Assembly (NCBI RefSeq): GCF_023914155.1
Contig: NZ_JAMWYS010000052.1
Span: 24,895-88,894 of the forward strand
Direction of reading: 5' to 3'
DNA: 64,000 bases
Source of the DNA: Solitalea agri
Lineage (GTDB): Bacteria; Bacteroidota; Bacteroidia; Sphingobacteriales; Sphingobacteriaceae
Position numbers and translations under genes: made by a program
Notes under the pieces: model-generated
Database searches by the model: none
The model's input: only the letters and a program-made list of their open reading frames with translations
What the model was told of the DNA's origin: nothing
Part shown: piece by piece, positions 1 to 9,227 of the stretch
Numbering within the stretch: position 1 is the stretch's first letter
Layout: every line of letters starts with the position of its first letter

Positions 1-915
1 CATGCAACCATGAATGAAGATGTTACTAATATTAGTGGCGTTCCAACCTGGACAATCATCTTAGCCAAACGAATATTAGAACTTACCGGAAAAAGCAACT
101 TGCTGGAAGTATGGCCAAATTTGGAATTATACGTTCATGGAGCGGTAAACTTTGCACCTTATCGCGAGCAGTTTAAGAAACTTATTCCTTCAGCCAATAT
201 GCATTACCTGGAAACCTACAATGCTTCAGAAGGTTTCTTTGGAATACAGGATCAAAGTGATAGCAGTGAAATGTTGCTGATGCTTGATTACGGCATCTAC
301 TATGAGTTTTTACCGATGGAAGACTATGGAAATCCATGGGCAAAAACACTTGATTTAAGTGAGGTGGAACTAAATAAAAATTACGCCATTATTATTTCTA
401 CCAACGGGGGATTATGGCGCTATTTGATTGGCGATACCATTAAGTTCACCAGCTTAAATCCTTTCCGAATACAAATTACCGGTCGTACCCGTCACTTTAT
501 AAATGCTTTTGGGGAAGAATTAATTATCGACAACGCCGAGCAGGCATTAACCGTTGCTACTAAAGCAACGAATTCGGTGATTAAGGACTATACCGCTGGG
601 CCCGTTTATTTTTCGGAAGGAGAAAACGGTGGCCACGAGTGGATTGTTGAGTTCGACAAGCTTCCGGATAATATTGACAGGTTCCTAGAGCTGCTTGACG
701 AAAACCTCAAAAAACAAAACTCCGACTATGAGGCCAAACGTCATAAGGATATAGCATTACGTAAACCAATTCTACACATTGCTCCACAAGGAACATTTTA
801 CAATTGGATGAAAAGTCGCGGTAAATTGGGCGGACAACACAAAGTGCCTCGTTTAGCTAATGACCGTAAATATCTGAATGAACTCTTGGAAATAATGGTT
901 GAACAAGCAGTTTAG
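1..915 (+). CDS. GH3-family protein, 5' end outside window (partial)
   Basis: Only the C-terminal part is present: the frame is open from base 1, and the ATG at position 10 is probably internal. The visible sequence matches the GH3 family, best known from plant auxin-amido synthetases, which are adenylate-forming acyl-acid ligases. The stretch YNASEGFFG (about nt 217-243) resembles the family's serine/glutamate substrate-site motif. GGLWRYLIGDTIKF (about nt 406-450) is the conserved block preceding the hinge and contains the nucleotide-binding Asp. No signal peptide or membrane segment is seen in the visible part, so a cytoplasmic enzyme is inferred. The physiological substrate in Bacteroidota is unknown to me. 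It converges with the methyltransferase gene, with 24 bases between the two stop codons. Confidence 0.85.
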   Translation, partial: HATMNEDVTNISGVPTWTIILAKRILELTGKSNLLEVWPNLELYVHGAVNFAPYREQFKKLIPSANMHYLETYNASEGFFGIQDQSDSSEMLLMLDYGIYYEFLPMEDYGNPWAKTLDLSEVELNKNYAIIISTNGGLWRYLIGDTIKFTSLNPFRIQITGRTRHFINAFGEELIIDNAEQALTVATKATNSVIKDYTAGPVYFSEGENGGHEWIVEFDKLPDNIDRFLELLDENLKKQNSDYEAKRHKDIALRKPILHIAPQGTFYNWMKSRGKLGGQHKVPRLANDRKYLNELLEIMVEQAV

Positions 916-939
916 TCCTATAATGTGTTCAGAAATTTG

Positions 940-1581
940 TCAAACTGTAAAAATTAAAACCCAGAAATACTCAAGTTCAATAACTTCGATGTCTTTTGAA
1001 AATAGTTGAGCTTTCTCTCTAAGAAATTCAGCCGTTGGAAAGTTTTTCAGGATCAAATGAGTGCTTCCATCACTAAGACTTCGGGTTTGAAAAGTATTCC
1101 CTAATTCATCTGTTTTACTTACGGGAGTATTACTTCCCTCCACAAAATTATTGTCCATTAGCACAATCTTTCCTCCCTTCGCAACATTTCTACTTATTCT
1201 AGAAATAAACTTATCGAGTTCTTGTGTTAAAATATGGCTCCAGATAAATCCACCGAAAAGTGCTTCATATTGATTTTCACTCTTAAGGGAGTAAAAGTCA
1301 GCAGTTTTAAATTGGACATTATTTTGAGTATATGTCTTTGTTTTGGCAATGTCAATTACCGTTTGGTTGATATCTGTAGCAACGATCGAACAAGCTGTTT
1401 CTGCAATTGTTTCTGTCCAATATCCGGTACCGCATGCAATCTCTAAGATGGCCTTGTTCGTGAATAAAGTCTTTAGAAATTGTTTCGTTTTGATAAGATC
1501 TGACTGCCTTTCAGGCTTTGTATAAATACTTTCATACTCAGTTGCCCTTATTTTATAATAGTCTATCAAATTCTGGCTCAT
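940..1581 (-). CDS. SAM-dependent class I methyltransferase
   Basis: A 213-residue protein with the class I methyltransferase fold. The glycine-rich SAM-binding motif I, LEIACGTGYW, lies at residues 46-55, followed by an acidic residue at the end of strand 2 (VATDINQ), as expected for ribose binding. Length and motif order fit the small Methyltransf_25/11-type proteins. Nothing in the sequence shows the acceptor substrate. The gene starts 11 bases after the stop of the amino-acid racemase gene on the same strand, so the two are probably co-transcribed. No membrane segment or signal peptide is present. The methyltransferase assignment is firm; the specific role is not known. Confidence 0.85.
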   Translation of the reverse strand: MSQNLIDYYKIRATEYESIYTKPERQSDLIKTKQFLKTLFTNKAILEIACGTGYWTETIAETACSIVATDINQTVIDIAKTKTYTQNNVQFKTADFYSLKSENQYEALFGGFIWSHILTQELDKFISRISRNVAKGGKIVLMDNNFVEGSNTPVSKTDELGNTFQTRSLSDGSTHLILKNFPTAEFLREKAQLFSKDIEVIELEYFWVLIFTV

Positions 1582-1592
1582 AGAATAAGAAC

Positions 1593-2282
1593 TTATGAGA
1601 GAATAAACTCAACAGCTGCTGCTGAATGAATCAAAGTTGTATCAAATATTGGGACTGTTACATCCCCCTGTCTAATAATTAGAGGAATTTCGGTACAGCC
1701 TAAAATTACACCTTCGGCACCCTGCTGAATCAGCTCATTAATTATCGAGATATATCGTTCCCTCGTTTCGGGCTTAATCACTCCCTTTCCTAATTCGTAA
1801 TAAATCGTATCCTGAATAAAATCTCTATCTGCGGCAGCAGGAATAACTGCATCGATAGAGCGTTCTGCTAATTTATTTTTGAAAAAGTCGAGCTCCATAG
1901 TGAATTTCGTGCCTAGTAAGCCGACTTTATTAAGACTTGCCTGTTCAATAACCTTAGCGGTTTCGCTGGCAATATGAATTACGGGAAGATCAATGTTTTT
2001 ACCGAGCTGATCAGCAATTAAATGCATGGTATTGGCGCATAACACAATTGCCTCAACTCCGCCATTTTTCATGGTTAAACATGCCTTAGTAATCATTTTT
2101 TGCGTATTGTCCCAGTCATTATTGTCGTTGTTCTTTTTGATGTCGGCATAATTAAACGAGTAGATCAGGCATTCAGCGAAATTCAATCCTCCGAGTTTGG
2201 CATTTACGCCCTCGTTAATCAATCGGTAGTAATCTGCTGTCGACACCCAGCTGATGCCGCCTATTAAGCCTATTTTTTTCAT
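1593..2282 (-). CDS. Aspartate/glutamate racemase family protein
   Basis: An amino-acid racemase of the cofactor-independent Asp/Glu racemase family (YgeA/RacX-like), about 229 residues from the chosen start. Both catalytic cysteine motifs are present: IVLCANTMH in the N-terminal half and VILGCTEIPL near the C-terminus. The N-terminus MKKIGLIGGISW is the family's typical beginning. A longer reading frame reaches an ATG at 2321, but that codon lies inside a 29-base palindrome that looks like the terminator of the upstream aminotransferase, so the ATG at 2282 is preferred. The gene lies between an ornithine aminotransferase gene and a methyltransferase gene. The amino acid acted on is not determined by the sequence. 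Confidence 0.85.
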   Translation of the reverse strand: MKKIGLIGGISWVSTADYYRLINEGVNAKLGGLNFAECLIYSFNYADIKKNNDNNDWDNTQKMITKACLTMKNGGVEAIVLCANTMHLIADQLGKNIDLPVIHIASETAKVIEQASLNKVGLLGTKFTMELDFFKNKLAERSIDAVIPAAADRDFIQDTIYYELGKGVIKPETRERYISIINELIQQGAEGVILGCTEIPLIIRQGDVTVPIFDTTLIHSAAAVEFILS

Positions 2283-2312
2283 TTTGGTTTCTGTGATAAC
2301 TAGTGGATGCAA

Positions 2313-2341
2313 AATCGGCAATTCAAATTGAATTGCCGATT
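2313..2341 (-). terminator. Perfect 29-base palindrome, likely terminator of rocD
   Basis: Two 14-base arms (2313-2326 and 2328-2341) pair perfectly around a single central base. On the minus strand the palindrome is followed by TTTT. It lies 22 bases downstream of the aminotransferase stop codon, the position expected for an intrinsic terminator. The one-base centre means a few central pairs must open to form a loop, and such a symmetric site could instead bind a protein. Confidence 0.6.
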
Positions 2342-2362
2342 AAGTATTTGCAAGTGCTTAGA

Positions 2363-3607
2363 CTATTTCTTAAACTCCAAAACTGTTTTTCGAATAATGG
2401 AAACACATTCCATGAGTTGCTCATTATTCATAACTAATGGAGGAGCAAAGCGAATAATATTGCCATGAGTTGGTTTTGCCAACAATCCGTTTTCTTTCAG
2501 TTGAACACAAAGATCCCAAGCTGTAGAACTGTCTTCCGAATCATTAACTACTATGGCATTCAGCAGGCCTTTTCCTCTCACTAAAATTAATAAATCAGTT
2601 TCGTTGATCAGTTTCTGCATTTCAGCACGGAAAATAACCCCAAGTTGTTCTGCGTTTTCAGCTAGCTTTTCATCGGTAACTACTTCAAGAGCGGCCATAG
2701 CAACTTTGTTGGCTAATGGGTTTCCTCCAAAAGTAGATCCATGGGTTCCCGGAGTGATCACTTGCATAATAGCATCATCACAAAATACAGCTGAAACTGG
2801 AAGAACACCACCTGAAATGGCTTTTCCTAAAATCAACAGATCAGGGTGAACGTTTTCGTGATCGCATGCAAGGAGCTTGCCGGTACGGGCAATGCCGGTT
2901 TGTACTTCGTCGGCAATGAACAGTACATTTTTCTCTTTACATAATGCGGCTGCTTTGCTTAAATAACCTTCATCCGGAACAAAAACACCTGCCTCACCCT
3001 GAATAGGCTCCACTAGAAAACCGGCTACATTTGGGTTTTTCAATGCTTTGGTAAGTGCCTCCAGATCATTGTAAGGAATTCGGATAAACCCTTCTGGGTA
3101 TGGTCCGAAGTTTTTAGTTGAACCACTGTCGCTTGAAAAAGAAACAATAGTAGTGGTACGGCCGTGGAAGTTCTGCTCGCAAACAATAATTTGCGCCGAA
3201 TTTTCAGCCACGCCTTTTACTTCGTATGCCCATTTTCTACAGATCTTAATCGCTGTTTCAACAGCCTCGGCACCTGTATTCATCGGCAGAACTTTATCAT
3301 AACCAAAGTAATTGGTTACATATTTTTCATACTCGCCTAAAGTGCTGTTGTAAAATGCACGCGAAGTAAGTGTTAGTTTTTGAGCCTGTTCAACAAGGGC
3401 GTTGATAATTTTTGGGTGACAATGTCCTTGGTTCACCGCCGAGTAGGCCGAAAGGAAGTCATAGTAACGCTTTCCGTCAACATCCCAAACGTAAACACCT
3501 TCACCTTTATCTAAAACTACGGGTAAGGGATGATAATTATGAGCTCCGTATTTGTTTTCCAGCTCTATCATTTCAGCTGAAAGCGAACCTAAAACTGTTT
3601 CTGTCAT
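2363..3607 (-). CDS. rocD: Ornithine aminotransferase (PLP class III)
   Basis: A class III pyridoxal-phosphate aminotransferase, 414 residues from the chosen ATG at 3607, close to the usual ~400 for ornithine-oxo-acid transaminases. It converts ornithine and 2-oxoglutarate to glutamate semialdehyde and glutamate in arginine/proline metabolism. The N-terminal [19 protein letters not shown] block is characteristic of this enzyme. [10 protein letters not shown] supplies the Asp contacting the PLP ring nitrogen, and [10 protein letters not shown] carries the Schiff-base lysine. An upstream in-frame ATG at 3667 would add 20 residues not typical of the family. It is a single gene on the minus strand, with a terminator hairpin upstream (end of the TerC unit) and a palindrome downstream. 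Confidence 0.92.
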   Translation of the reverse strand: MTETVLGSLSAEMIELENKYGAHNYHPLPVVLDKGEGVYVWDVDGKRYYDFLSAYSAVNQGHCHPKIINALVEQAQKLTLTSRAFYNSTLGEYEKYVTNYFGYDKVLPMNTGAEAVETAIKICRKWAYEVKGVAENSAQIIVCEQNFHGRTTTIVSFSSDSGSTKNFGPYPEGFIRIPYNDLEALTKALKNPNVAGFLVEPIQGEAGVFVPDEGYLSKAAALCKEKNVLFIADEVQTGIARTGKLLACDHENVHPDLLILGKAISGGVLPVSAVFCDDAIMQVITPGTHGSTFGGNPLANKVAMAALEVVTDEKLAENAEQLGVIFRAEMQKLINETDLLILVRGKGLLNAIVVNDSEDSSTAWDLCVQLKENGLLAKPTHGNIIRFAPPLVMNNEQLMECVSIIRKTVLEFKK

Positions 3608-3706
3608 TGTGGTATGAGTTGATGAGAACTCAAATATAGCCTTATTTTTATTGAACTTTAAACCCAAAATCGGCCTGTACGATGCCCAAATGCCATAAAA
3701 ACAAGG

Positions 3707-3729
3707 AAAGCCCGAAGAAATCGGGCTTT
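3707..3729 (-). terminator. Intrinsic terminator downstream of the TerC-type gene
   Basis: A nine-base stem, AAAGCCCGA (3707-3715) with TCGGGCTTT (3721-3729), encloses a five-base loop. It lies 34 bases beyond the stop codon of the TerC-type gene on the minus strand. The arms carry A and T runs on both sides, so it could act in both directions. Confidence 0.75.
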
Positions 3730-3762
3730 AAATTATTTAAACTCATTTTTTGCTTCCTGCTA

Positions 3763-4815
3763 CTAGTTTGATAATTTCTCTTTTTTTGGAAAAATTAATG
3801 AAGCAATAACACTAATAGCTAAAATCAGCAGTATAATTATCAGAGAATGTGAGGTATCGAATCCAATTTTATCCATAAAGTCGTGAGCCAGCATTTTTGC
3901 CCCGATAAATATTAATAAAACGGATAAGCCGATTTTAAGATAGTGGAACTTATGAATAATGTTTACCAACAAGAAGAACATCGATCGTAATCCTAAAATT
4001 GCAAAGATATTAGAGAAAAAAACGATGTAAGCATCTTTGGTAACGGCAAATATGGCCGGAATTGAATCAACTGCGAAGATTAGATCAGTGAATTCTATTA
4101 CCAATAACACAATGAACAATGGAGTCACCAGGTTTTTGCCATTCTTTTTTACGAAGAAGTGATTGCCCTCATAATGTGGCCAAACAGCAAAAGCGTGCTG
4201 TGCCCAACGTACCACCGCATGATTTTGAGTGTCAATTTTCTCATCCTGGTTACGATTCTTGAACATCATCACACCAGTGTAAACCAAGAAGGCTCCGAAA
4301 ATGTAAAGGATCCAACCGAATTTGGCAATCAAGGTTGCTCCCAAAAAGATGAAGATGAAACGCATAATAACTGCGCCTAAAATCCCCCAAAATAACACCC
4401 TGTGGTATAGTTTCTTTTCAACGCCAAAGGCTGTGAAAATTAATACGATAACAAAGATATTGTCGACTGAAAGAGCGTACTCAACAACATAACCCGTAAT
4501 AAATTCAAGGGAAAGGTTATGCCGGTAAACGGCTAAGCTTGCTTCAAAATCGCCCGGGATCAGTTTTATATGATGCTTATTGAGTCTTACAATCTCCTCC
4601 AAACGGGCCATGTCGGTAATCCCATGCAGTAATTCTCCCTTAAAGTAAATGACAGCATAAAAGCCTAAGGCCAATGAGATCCAAATGATGCTCATGATCA
4701 GCGCTTCTTTCAGGCTTACTTCATGGTCTTTCTTATTGAATACCCCTAAATCGAGGCTCAACATTCCGATAATAAATAGCAGGAAACTTCCGAAATAAAT
4801 AAGTTCGTTCGACAT
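3763..4815 (-). CDS. TerC/Alx-family integral membrane protein
   Basis: A 350-residue inner-membrane protein with about nine hydrophobic segments, the length of the Alx-like branch of the TerC family. Members of the family are linked to manganese export and metal loading of secreted proteins, and in plasmids to tellurite resistance. The two signature membrane motifs containing an Asp are present: EYALSVDNIFVIVLIF in the middle and DLIFAVDSIPAIFAV further on, separated by a charged loop rich in His, Lys and Arg. The stretch between this gene and the polyprenyl synthetase gene is only 89 bases and holds no structure resembling a yybP-ykoY manganese riboswitch. The transported ion is inferred from the family only. 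Confidence 0.85.
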   Translation of the reverse strand: MSNELIYFGSFLLFIIGMLSLDLGVFNKKDHEVSLKEALIMSIIWISLALGFYAVIYFKGELLHGITDMARLEEIVRLNKHHIKLIPGDFEASLAVYRHNLSLEFITGYVVEYALSVDNIFVIVLIFTAFGVEKKLYHRVLFWGILGAVIMRFIFIFLGATLIAKFGWILYIFGAFLVYTGVMMFKNRNQDEKIDTQNHAVVRWAQHAFAVWPHYEGNHFFVKKNGKNLVTPLFIVLLVIEFTDLIFAVDSIPAIFAVTKDAYIVFFSNIFAILGLRSMFFLLVNIIHKFHYLKIGLSVLLIFIGAKMLAHDFMDKIGFDTSHSLIIILLILAISVIASLIFPKKEKLSN

Positions 4816-4904
4816 GATTGTATATGGAAATGCAGAACTCCAGAAAGAGATCTGTTTTGATTGAAAAATTAATGCAGCCTTTCGGTCCTTAGAACAAAAA
4901 GGGT

Positions 4905-5876
4905 TTATTTTTTACGTTCAGTTGTATAACGTACTAATTGTTCTAATGATAGGCGTTGTTCACTTTCAGGAAATGAATTTAATATTTCAAAAGCTTCATC
5001 CTGAAATTTAAGCATTGTTTGTTCGGCCAATTCTAAACCTCCGGTGCTCTTTACAAACGCAATTACTTCCTGCACTTTTTCGGGCTCCTCGTTGTGGTTC
5101 TTCACCAAGTTCATGATCCGGCGCTTTTCATCTTTGTTGCAGTTTCTTAAAGCAAAAATTAAAGGCAGTGTAACTTTTTTCTCTTTAATATCAATTCCAC
5201 GAGGTTTACCAACATCGTCGTAACCAAAATCAAAAAGATCGTCTTTAATTTGAAAGGCAATACCAATTTTCTCACCGAACAAACGCATCCGTTCTATTTC
5301 TTCGGCATTGGCGCCCGAAGAGGCTGCTCCGCATGCACAACATGAAGCGATAAGTGAAGCCGTTTTTTGACGGATAACTTCAAAATAAATCTCTTCTTCA
5401 ATGTCCATCCTTCTAACTTTCTCTACTTGTAAAAGCTCTCCTTCGCTCATTTCGCGTACAGCATTGGATACAATTTCGAGTAAGTTGTAATCTTTATGTT
5501 CCACCGAAAGCAATAGGCCTTTCGATAAAAGAAAATCGCCTACCAACACCGCGATCTTGTTCTTCCATAACGCATTAATAGAAAAAAAGCCACGACGCTC
5601 GTGGGCGTCGTCCACTACGTCGTCGTGTACAAGAGAGGCTGTATGAAGTAATTCTACCAATGCCGCCCCACGATAAGTAGCCTCTGTTATTCCTCCGCAT
5701 ACCTTGGCCGAAAAAAATACAAACATAGGGCGCATCTGCTTACCCTTGCGTTTATAAATATAGTGGGTGATACGATCGAGCAAAGGAACGGAACTTTGCA
5801 TCGACTTCTTGAATTTCTCTTCAAAAAGGTCGATTTCGGCGGCGATGGGTTTTTTAATTTCGTCTAAAGTAGGCAT
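4905..5876 (-). CDS. Polyprenyl (octaprenyl-type) diphosphate synthase
   Basis: A trans-prenyltransferase of 323 residues that would condense isopentenyl diphosphate onto an allylic primer to make the side chain of menaquinone or a related lipid. The first aspartate-rich motif is HDDVVDD at about residues 84-90, followed by HERRG, where allylic diphosphate binds. The second is KDDLFDF at about residue 217. GKQMRPMFVFF near the N-terminus provides the Lys/Arg that bind isopentenyl diphosphate. Exact chain length cannot be read with confidence. The protein has no membrane segment. It is the first gene of a minus-strand run facing a 696-base divergent region. Confidence 0.9.
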   Translation of the reverse strand: MPTLDEIKKPIAAEIDLFEEKFKKSMQSSVPLLDRITHYIYKRKGKQMRPMFVFFSAKVCGGITEATYRGAALVELLHTASLVHDDVVDDAHERRGFFSINALWKNKIAVLVGDFLLSKGLLLSVEHKDYNLLEIVSNAVREMSEGELLQVEKVRRMDIEEEIYFEVIRQKTASLIASCCACGAASSGANAEEIERMRLFGEKIGIAFQIKDDLFDFGYDDVGKPRGIDIKEKKVTLPLIFALRNCNKDEKRRIMNLVKNHNEEPEKVQEVIAFVKSTGGLELAEQTMLKFQDEAFEILNSFPESEQRLSLEQLVRYTTERKK

Positions 5877-6572
5877 TCACGTTCGGTTGCTTTTGGTTGA
5901 GAGGCAACGGCTCTGCTTTTAATATTTTTTCAGAATGAGGCCGTTAACCTGGCTTTATTCATGTTTTAATTTGATCCGTGTTGATATTGGTACATAAAAA
6001 AGGATATTCCGATTTCCGAAATATCATTATTATAATTGATCAAAGATTTCAAAACTTTCGAGCCAAATATACTCATTAGCCCTTATTAAACTAATTTATC
6101 AATAATAAATAATCAGTTTTAAACTTAATAAAAGGCATACAAACTAATCTTAACATCCTCCAAAGCTTAAGGTAATAATTATCAGTTCTTTTTGTTTTTG
6201 TATCTCTAACCAATTCGTTCGTCTCTCACTGTAGTTAAAGAAATTTAGTGATTTTGCATCGGTTTGACCATCACAGTAATTAAACGAATCCTTCTCTCCG
6301 TTTCTCGATAAAACCAATCCGAGCCACAATATTTACTGAATTGTTCCCTTCCTCAAAATGTAATTTATCTCCCTCTCTACTTGAACTATAAACGACTATA
6401 TCTTGCTGATTATCAGAATAATTATTAACTTATAGTTGAGCAATAAATAAGAAAGTGATGCTCCATCTACTTTTGCAGACCAATCATTGCTCAATAAGCT
6501 ATCGTGTCTTACTTCCATTCAACATTCCAGTTCGTTTTTCTAAATATTGGTTACTCTTAAAAAACTATAATT
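5877..6572. other. Divergent intergenic region, AT-rich, no gene seen
   Basis: These 696 bases separate the polyprenyl synthase gene (minus) from the YegP/OmpA fusion gene (plus). No reading frame with recognisable protein character was found on either strand. It must hold both promoters. A good match to the Bacteroidota -7 element (TAnnTTTG) occurs on the plus strand at 6468, and a TATATTTG match occurs on the minus strand at 6064-6071, 188 bases before the synthase start. Neither has a clear -33 partner. The rest is low-complexity AT-rich sequence. Confidence 0.6.
6468..6476 (+). promoter_or_regulatory. Candidate Bacteroidota -7 element
   Basis: TACTTTTGC matches the Bacteroidota sigma-ABfr -7 consensus TAnnTTTGC exactly and lies 97 bases before the ATG of the YegP/OmpA gene. 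No convincing TTTG -33 box is found at the usual distance, so the call rests on the -7 match alone. Confidence 0.4.
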
Positions 6573-8312
6573 ATGCAAACGGAAGATTATCTAAATTTTA
6601 ATCGCTATCAAAACCAACCAGCCGCAGTAGAGTCTGGATTTTCATCGTTTTATGATGAAGATGCCAATAAGTATTATTTCAGTGTTTTAGATGATGACAA
6701 TACCACGGTGTTATTTATCAGTGAGGGGTATACTTCGGAGGCGGGGCGTGATAATGGTATTGCGTCGGTTGTAACAAACCGCGATTTAGATGAACGGTAT
6801 ATGGTTAAGTCGACGGAGGAGGGCAGGTATTACCTAAGTTTGCGAGCCGCCAATAATCAAGAGATAGCCCGAAGTAATTACTTCAGAACTCAGGCTGAAG
6901 CAATAGCCCTATTGCCTTCGGAACGAAAAAAAGTAAAGCTTGCAGCAATGGCTGCAGTTGCTAACACGAATGCAAATGATAATTATCTGGACTGCATTGC
7001 CTATGAAAATAAACCTCTAAGCAGTTTTGAAGGATTTTCCGCTTTTCAGCATGAAACAAATGGGCAGCATTATTTTGCGATGATTGATAAAACTGGCAAA
7101 GTGTTGCTTAGGAGTGAGGGCTATACAACAACACAATCTCGCGATAATGGTATTCAATCGGTGATAAAGAATAGAGAGTTGCCCGAACGTTATTCAGTAC
7201 GGGACTTTACTAGTGGTAAACGGATTGTTTTTCTTTTAGCTGCAAACCATAAAGAGATAGCCAGAAGTTGCCCGATTTCTGATGAGAAAGCTTTGTTTGC
7301 GCTGTTTCCTTTGTTGGCTCCTGTTGCGCTAGGCGCTGTTGGCGGCAAAGACGATGATTATTTGGGCTGTCATGAATATACCGGTTACGAACCGGACGCC
7401 AATGGTATTGCCCGATTTGAGAAGAATGGACAATATTATTTTGTTTGGTACGATGAGAACGGTAAGGTTTTGTTACGATCGGAAGGATTTGAAACCCAAA
7501 GCGCACTGCAGGAAGAGCTTGACCTGGTTTTAAAACACAGGCATTCGGACAGCAGGTACGAGGCCATTGAAAAGGCTGGTTACCGGATTAGGGTTTTGAA
7601 AGATGAAAAGGGCCGAGAAATAGGTCGTTCATGTGCAGAGAAATTCGTTGTAGCTCCTCCGCCTGTTGTGGCATCTCCACCGCCTGTTGCGGCTGCGCTT
7701 CCTGCAGAGCCGGTGGCGGCATCAGGAGGCTTTAACTGGTGGTGGCTGATTATTCCACTGCTTTTATTACTCCTGTTCTTCTGGTGGAGAAGCTGTAATA
7801 AAACACCAGAGGTCGTGCCTCCGCCTCCTCCTGTTGAAGCTCCAGTCGATACAACGAAAAGAGATACGATTGCCGAAGTGGCTCCTAAAACAGCTGAGGC
7901 CGAAGTAAGGATCAAGTCGATCTTCTTTGATTTTAACAGTACAAGTTTGCGCGCAGAGTCAGTTGCTGAATTGGACATACTGGTGAGTGTTTTAAAGAAT
8001 AACCCTGATTATACAACGGTGTTAAATGCTTATGCAGATTCTAAAGGTTCGGATGTTTATAATGAAGCTTTGTCGAGGAAGAGAGCAAACGCGGCTAAGG
8101 ATTATCTGGTGAGTAAGGGAATAGATGCCAAGCGTATTGCGGTATCGGTTTTTGGTAAAAAAGATCCTATTGCCAAGAATCAATTGGCCGATGGTACGGA
8201 TTCAGAAGCTGGTCGTCAGTTTAATCGAAGGATTGAGATAGAAGTAAAGAATAATGCGCAAGAGGTTGAAATTGTTGAAAAGATTCAGGTGCCTGAAGAC
8301 CTAAAGGAATAA
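6573..8312 (+). CDS. YegP (DUF1508) repeat - transmembrane - OmpA fusion protein
   Basis: A 579-residue fusion. The N-terminal ~350 residues hold three degenerate repeats of YegP/DUF1508 type; each pairs a strand resembling YYFSVLDDDNTTVLFISEGY with a stretch such as AANNQEIARS. A Pro/Ala-rich linker leads to one very hydrophobic helix (about residues 389-408, WWWLIIPLLLLLLFFWW), a second Pro-rich linker, and a C-terminal OmpA/MotB peptidoglycan-binding domain (about 450-560; FFDFNSTSL, then the NxxLSxxRA-like NEALSRKRA and the FNRRIEI end). There is no signal peptide, so the helix should act as a signal anchor with the YegP repeats in the cytoplasm and the OmpA domain in the periplasm. The gene stands alone, with a strong terminator downstream. 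Function is unknown. Confidence 0.85.
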   Translation: MQTEDYLNFNRYQNQPAAVESGFSSFYDEDANKYYFSVLDDDNTTVLFISEGYTSEAGRDNGIASVVTNRDLDERYMVKSTEEGRYYLSLRAANNQEIARSNYFRTQAEAIALLPSERKKVKLAAMAAVANTNANDNYLDCIAYENKPLSSFEGFSAFQHETNGQHYFAMIDKTGKVLLRSEGYTTTQSRDNGIQSVIKNRELPERYSVRDFTSGKRIVFLLAANHKEIARSCPISDEKALFALFPLLAPVALGAVGGKDDDYLGCHEYTGYEPDANGIARFEKNGQYYFVWYDENGKVLLRSEGFETQSALQEELDLVLKHRHSDSRYEAIEKAGYRIRVLKDEKGREIGRSCAEKFVVAPPPVVASPPPVAAALPAEPVAASGGFNWWWLIIPLLLLLLFFWWRSCNKTPEVVPPPPPVEAPVDTTKRDTIAEVAPKTAEAEVRIKSIFFDFNSTSLRAESVAELDILVSVLKNNPDYTTVLNAYADSKGSDVYNEALSRKRANAAKDYLVSKGIDAKRIAVSVFGKKDPIAKNQLADGTDSEAGRQFNRRIEIEVKNNAQEVEIVEKIQVPEDLKE

Positions 8313-8351
8313 TGATTTAAGGATTTGAGATTTCCTAAGTGAAAATTGTTC

Positions 8352-8391
8352 ATTGCGAATGGTGAGTTTATATTTCCATTCGCAATTTTTT
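8352..8391 (+). terminator. Strong intrinsic terminator
   Basis: An eleven-base perfect stem (8352-8362 with 8376-8386), a 13-base loop and a six-base T run ending at 8391. It lies 39 bases after the stop codon of the YegP/OmpA fusion gene and before the convergent DUF2071 gene. Confidence 0.85.
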
Positions 8392-8440
8392 GTCAATAGT
8401 CAGCACGAATGTTTCCTTTTATCATTTACCTTATTGCTGT

Positions 8441-9154
8441 TTAAATCTGTCGGCCTGCCTTCACGATAATTTCAGACCCTTCGGCCAACATTACAGAAAG
8501 CGGTTGTTCATTGGTTAAAGATGAAAAGGCGTTACCGTAAACGGCTCCGAAATCCACATTAATGGAGTAATCACGAATAGTATACATTTTCCATTTAGGG
8601 TGTTCCACTCCGTATTCAGAGGTTGTAAGTGAATTTAGTTGGGTGTAGCCCCAATAATGTTCGGTAATAAACTCTTCTTCACTGCCTTCGCTTATATCGA
8701 TGGCTTTATTAAGTGCCCTTATTCTGAAATTTTGCCATTGCTCTTTCTTCCAGCTGTATTCCACATGCAAATGATCGTCAATTGTTTGACAGCTATGCGA
8801 CATTGGCATTGTCTCATACTTTTCACCGTAAATAGTGTTGGCAACAAAAGTCAATGCAGGTTTAGTGACAATTTCTTTAATAAAAGTTACGCCGCGTTTC
8901 CACTCTCCATTCTCTTTATAGCGAACGTAAAAACGCAGATTCACTTCTTCAAAATCGGAATGAAACGGAATTCGGAAGCCTTTTAAACGTGTGTTGACGA
9001 ATTTAAAACCTACCAAGCTAACGTAACAGGTGTCGTTCCATAAGTCGAGCTCGGTTTTCTTTGGCAGAAATTTAGTAAGCAAGTTTTTGTTTACTTCGTA
9101 GTTTGCAATGGCGAGTTTTCTCCACTCTGCAGTTAAAAATGATTTTGTAGGCAT
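8441..9154 (-). CDS. DUF2071 (YqjF-like) family protein
   Basis: A 237-residue protein of the DUF2071/YqjF family (COG3361), related in fold to acetoacetate decarboxylase-like proteins. Characteristic features are the N-terminal W(R)KLAIANYEV block, FLPKKTELDLWNDTCYVSLVG, the FEEVNLRFYVRY strand and GVTFIKEIVTKPAL. The family is common in soil Bacteroidota and Bacilli; its biochemical role is not established. No signal peptide or membrane helix is visible. It is followed, 73 bases upstream on the same strand, by the RibD-type reductase gene, which could be in the same transcript. Identification is by family pattern, not by catalytic residues. Confidence 0.8.
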   Translation of the reverse strand: MPTKSFLTAEWRKLAIANYEVNKNLLTKFLPKKTELDLWNDTCYVSLVGFKFVNTRLKGFRIPFHSDFEEVNLRFYVRYKENGEWKRGVTFIKEIVTKPALTFVANTIYGEKYETMPMSHSCQTIDDHLHVEYSWKKEQWQNFRIRALNKAIDISEGSEEEFITEHYWGYTQLNSLTTSEYGVEHPKWKMYTIRDYSINVDFGAVYGNAFSSLTNEQPLSVMLAEGSEIIVKAGRQI

Positions 9155-9227
9155 TGTGTTTTTCTGGTTTGGCTTGAAGTTACCTTTATGTTAATCATTT
9201 AATGTTCAATAAATCATTTGGTCTTTT

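Noticed and set aside
2283..2321. N-terminal extension of the racemase
   Set aside because: The extra residues are not family-like, and the start codon lies inside a terminator-like palindrome.
4816..4904. Manganese (yybP-ykoY) riboswitch before the TerC-type gene
   Set aside because: The gap is only 89 bases and shows no matching conserved bases or paired stems.
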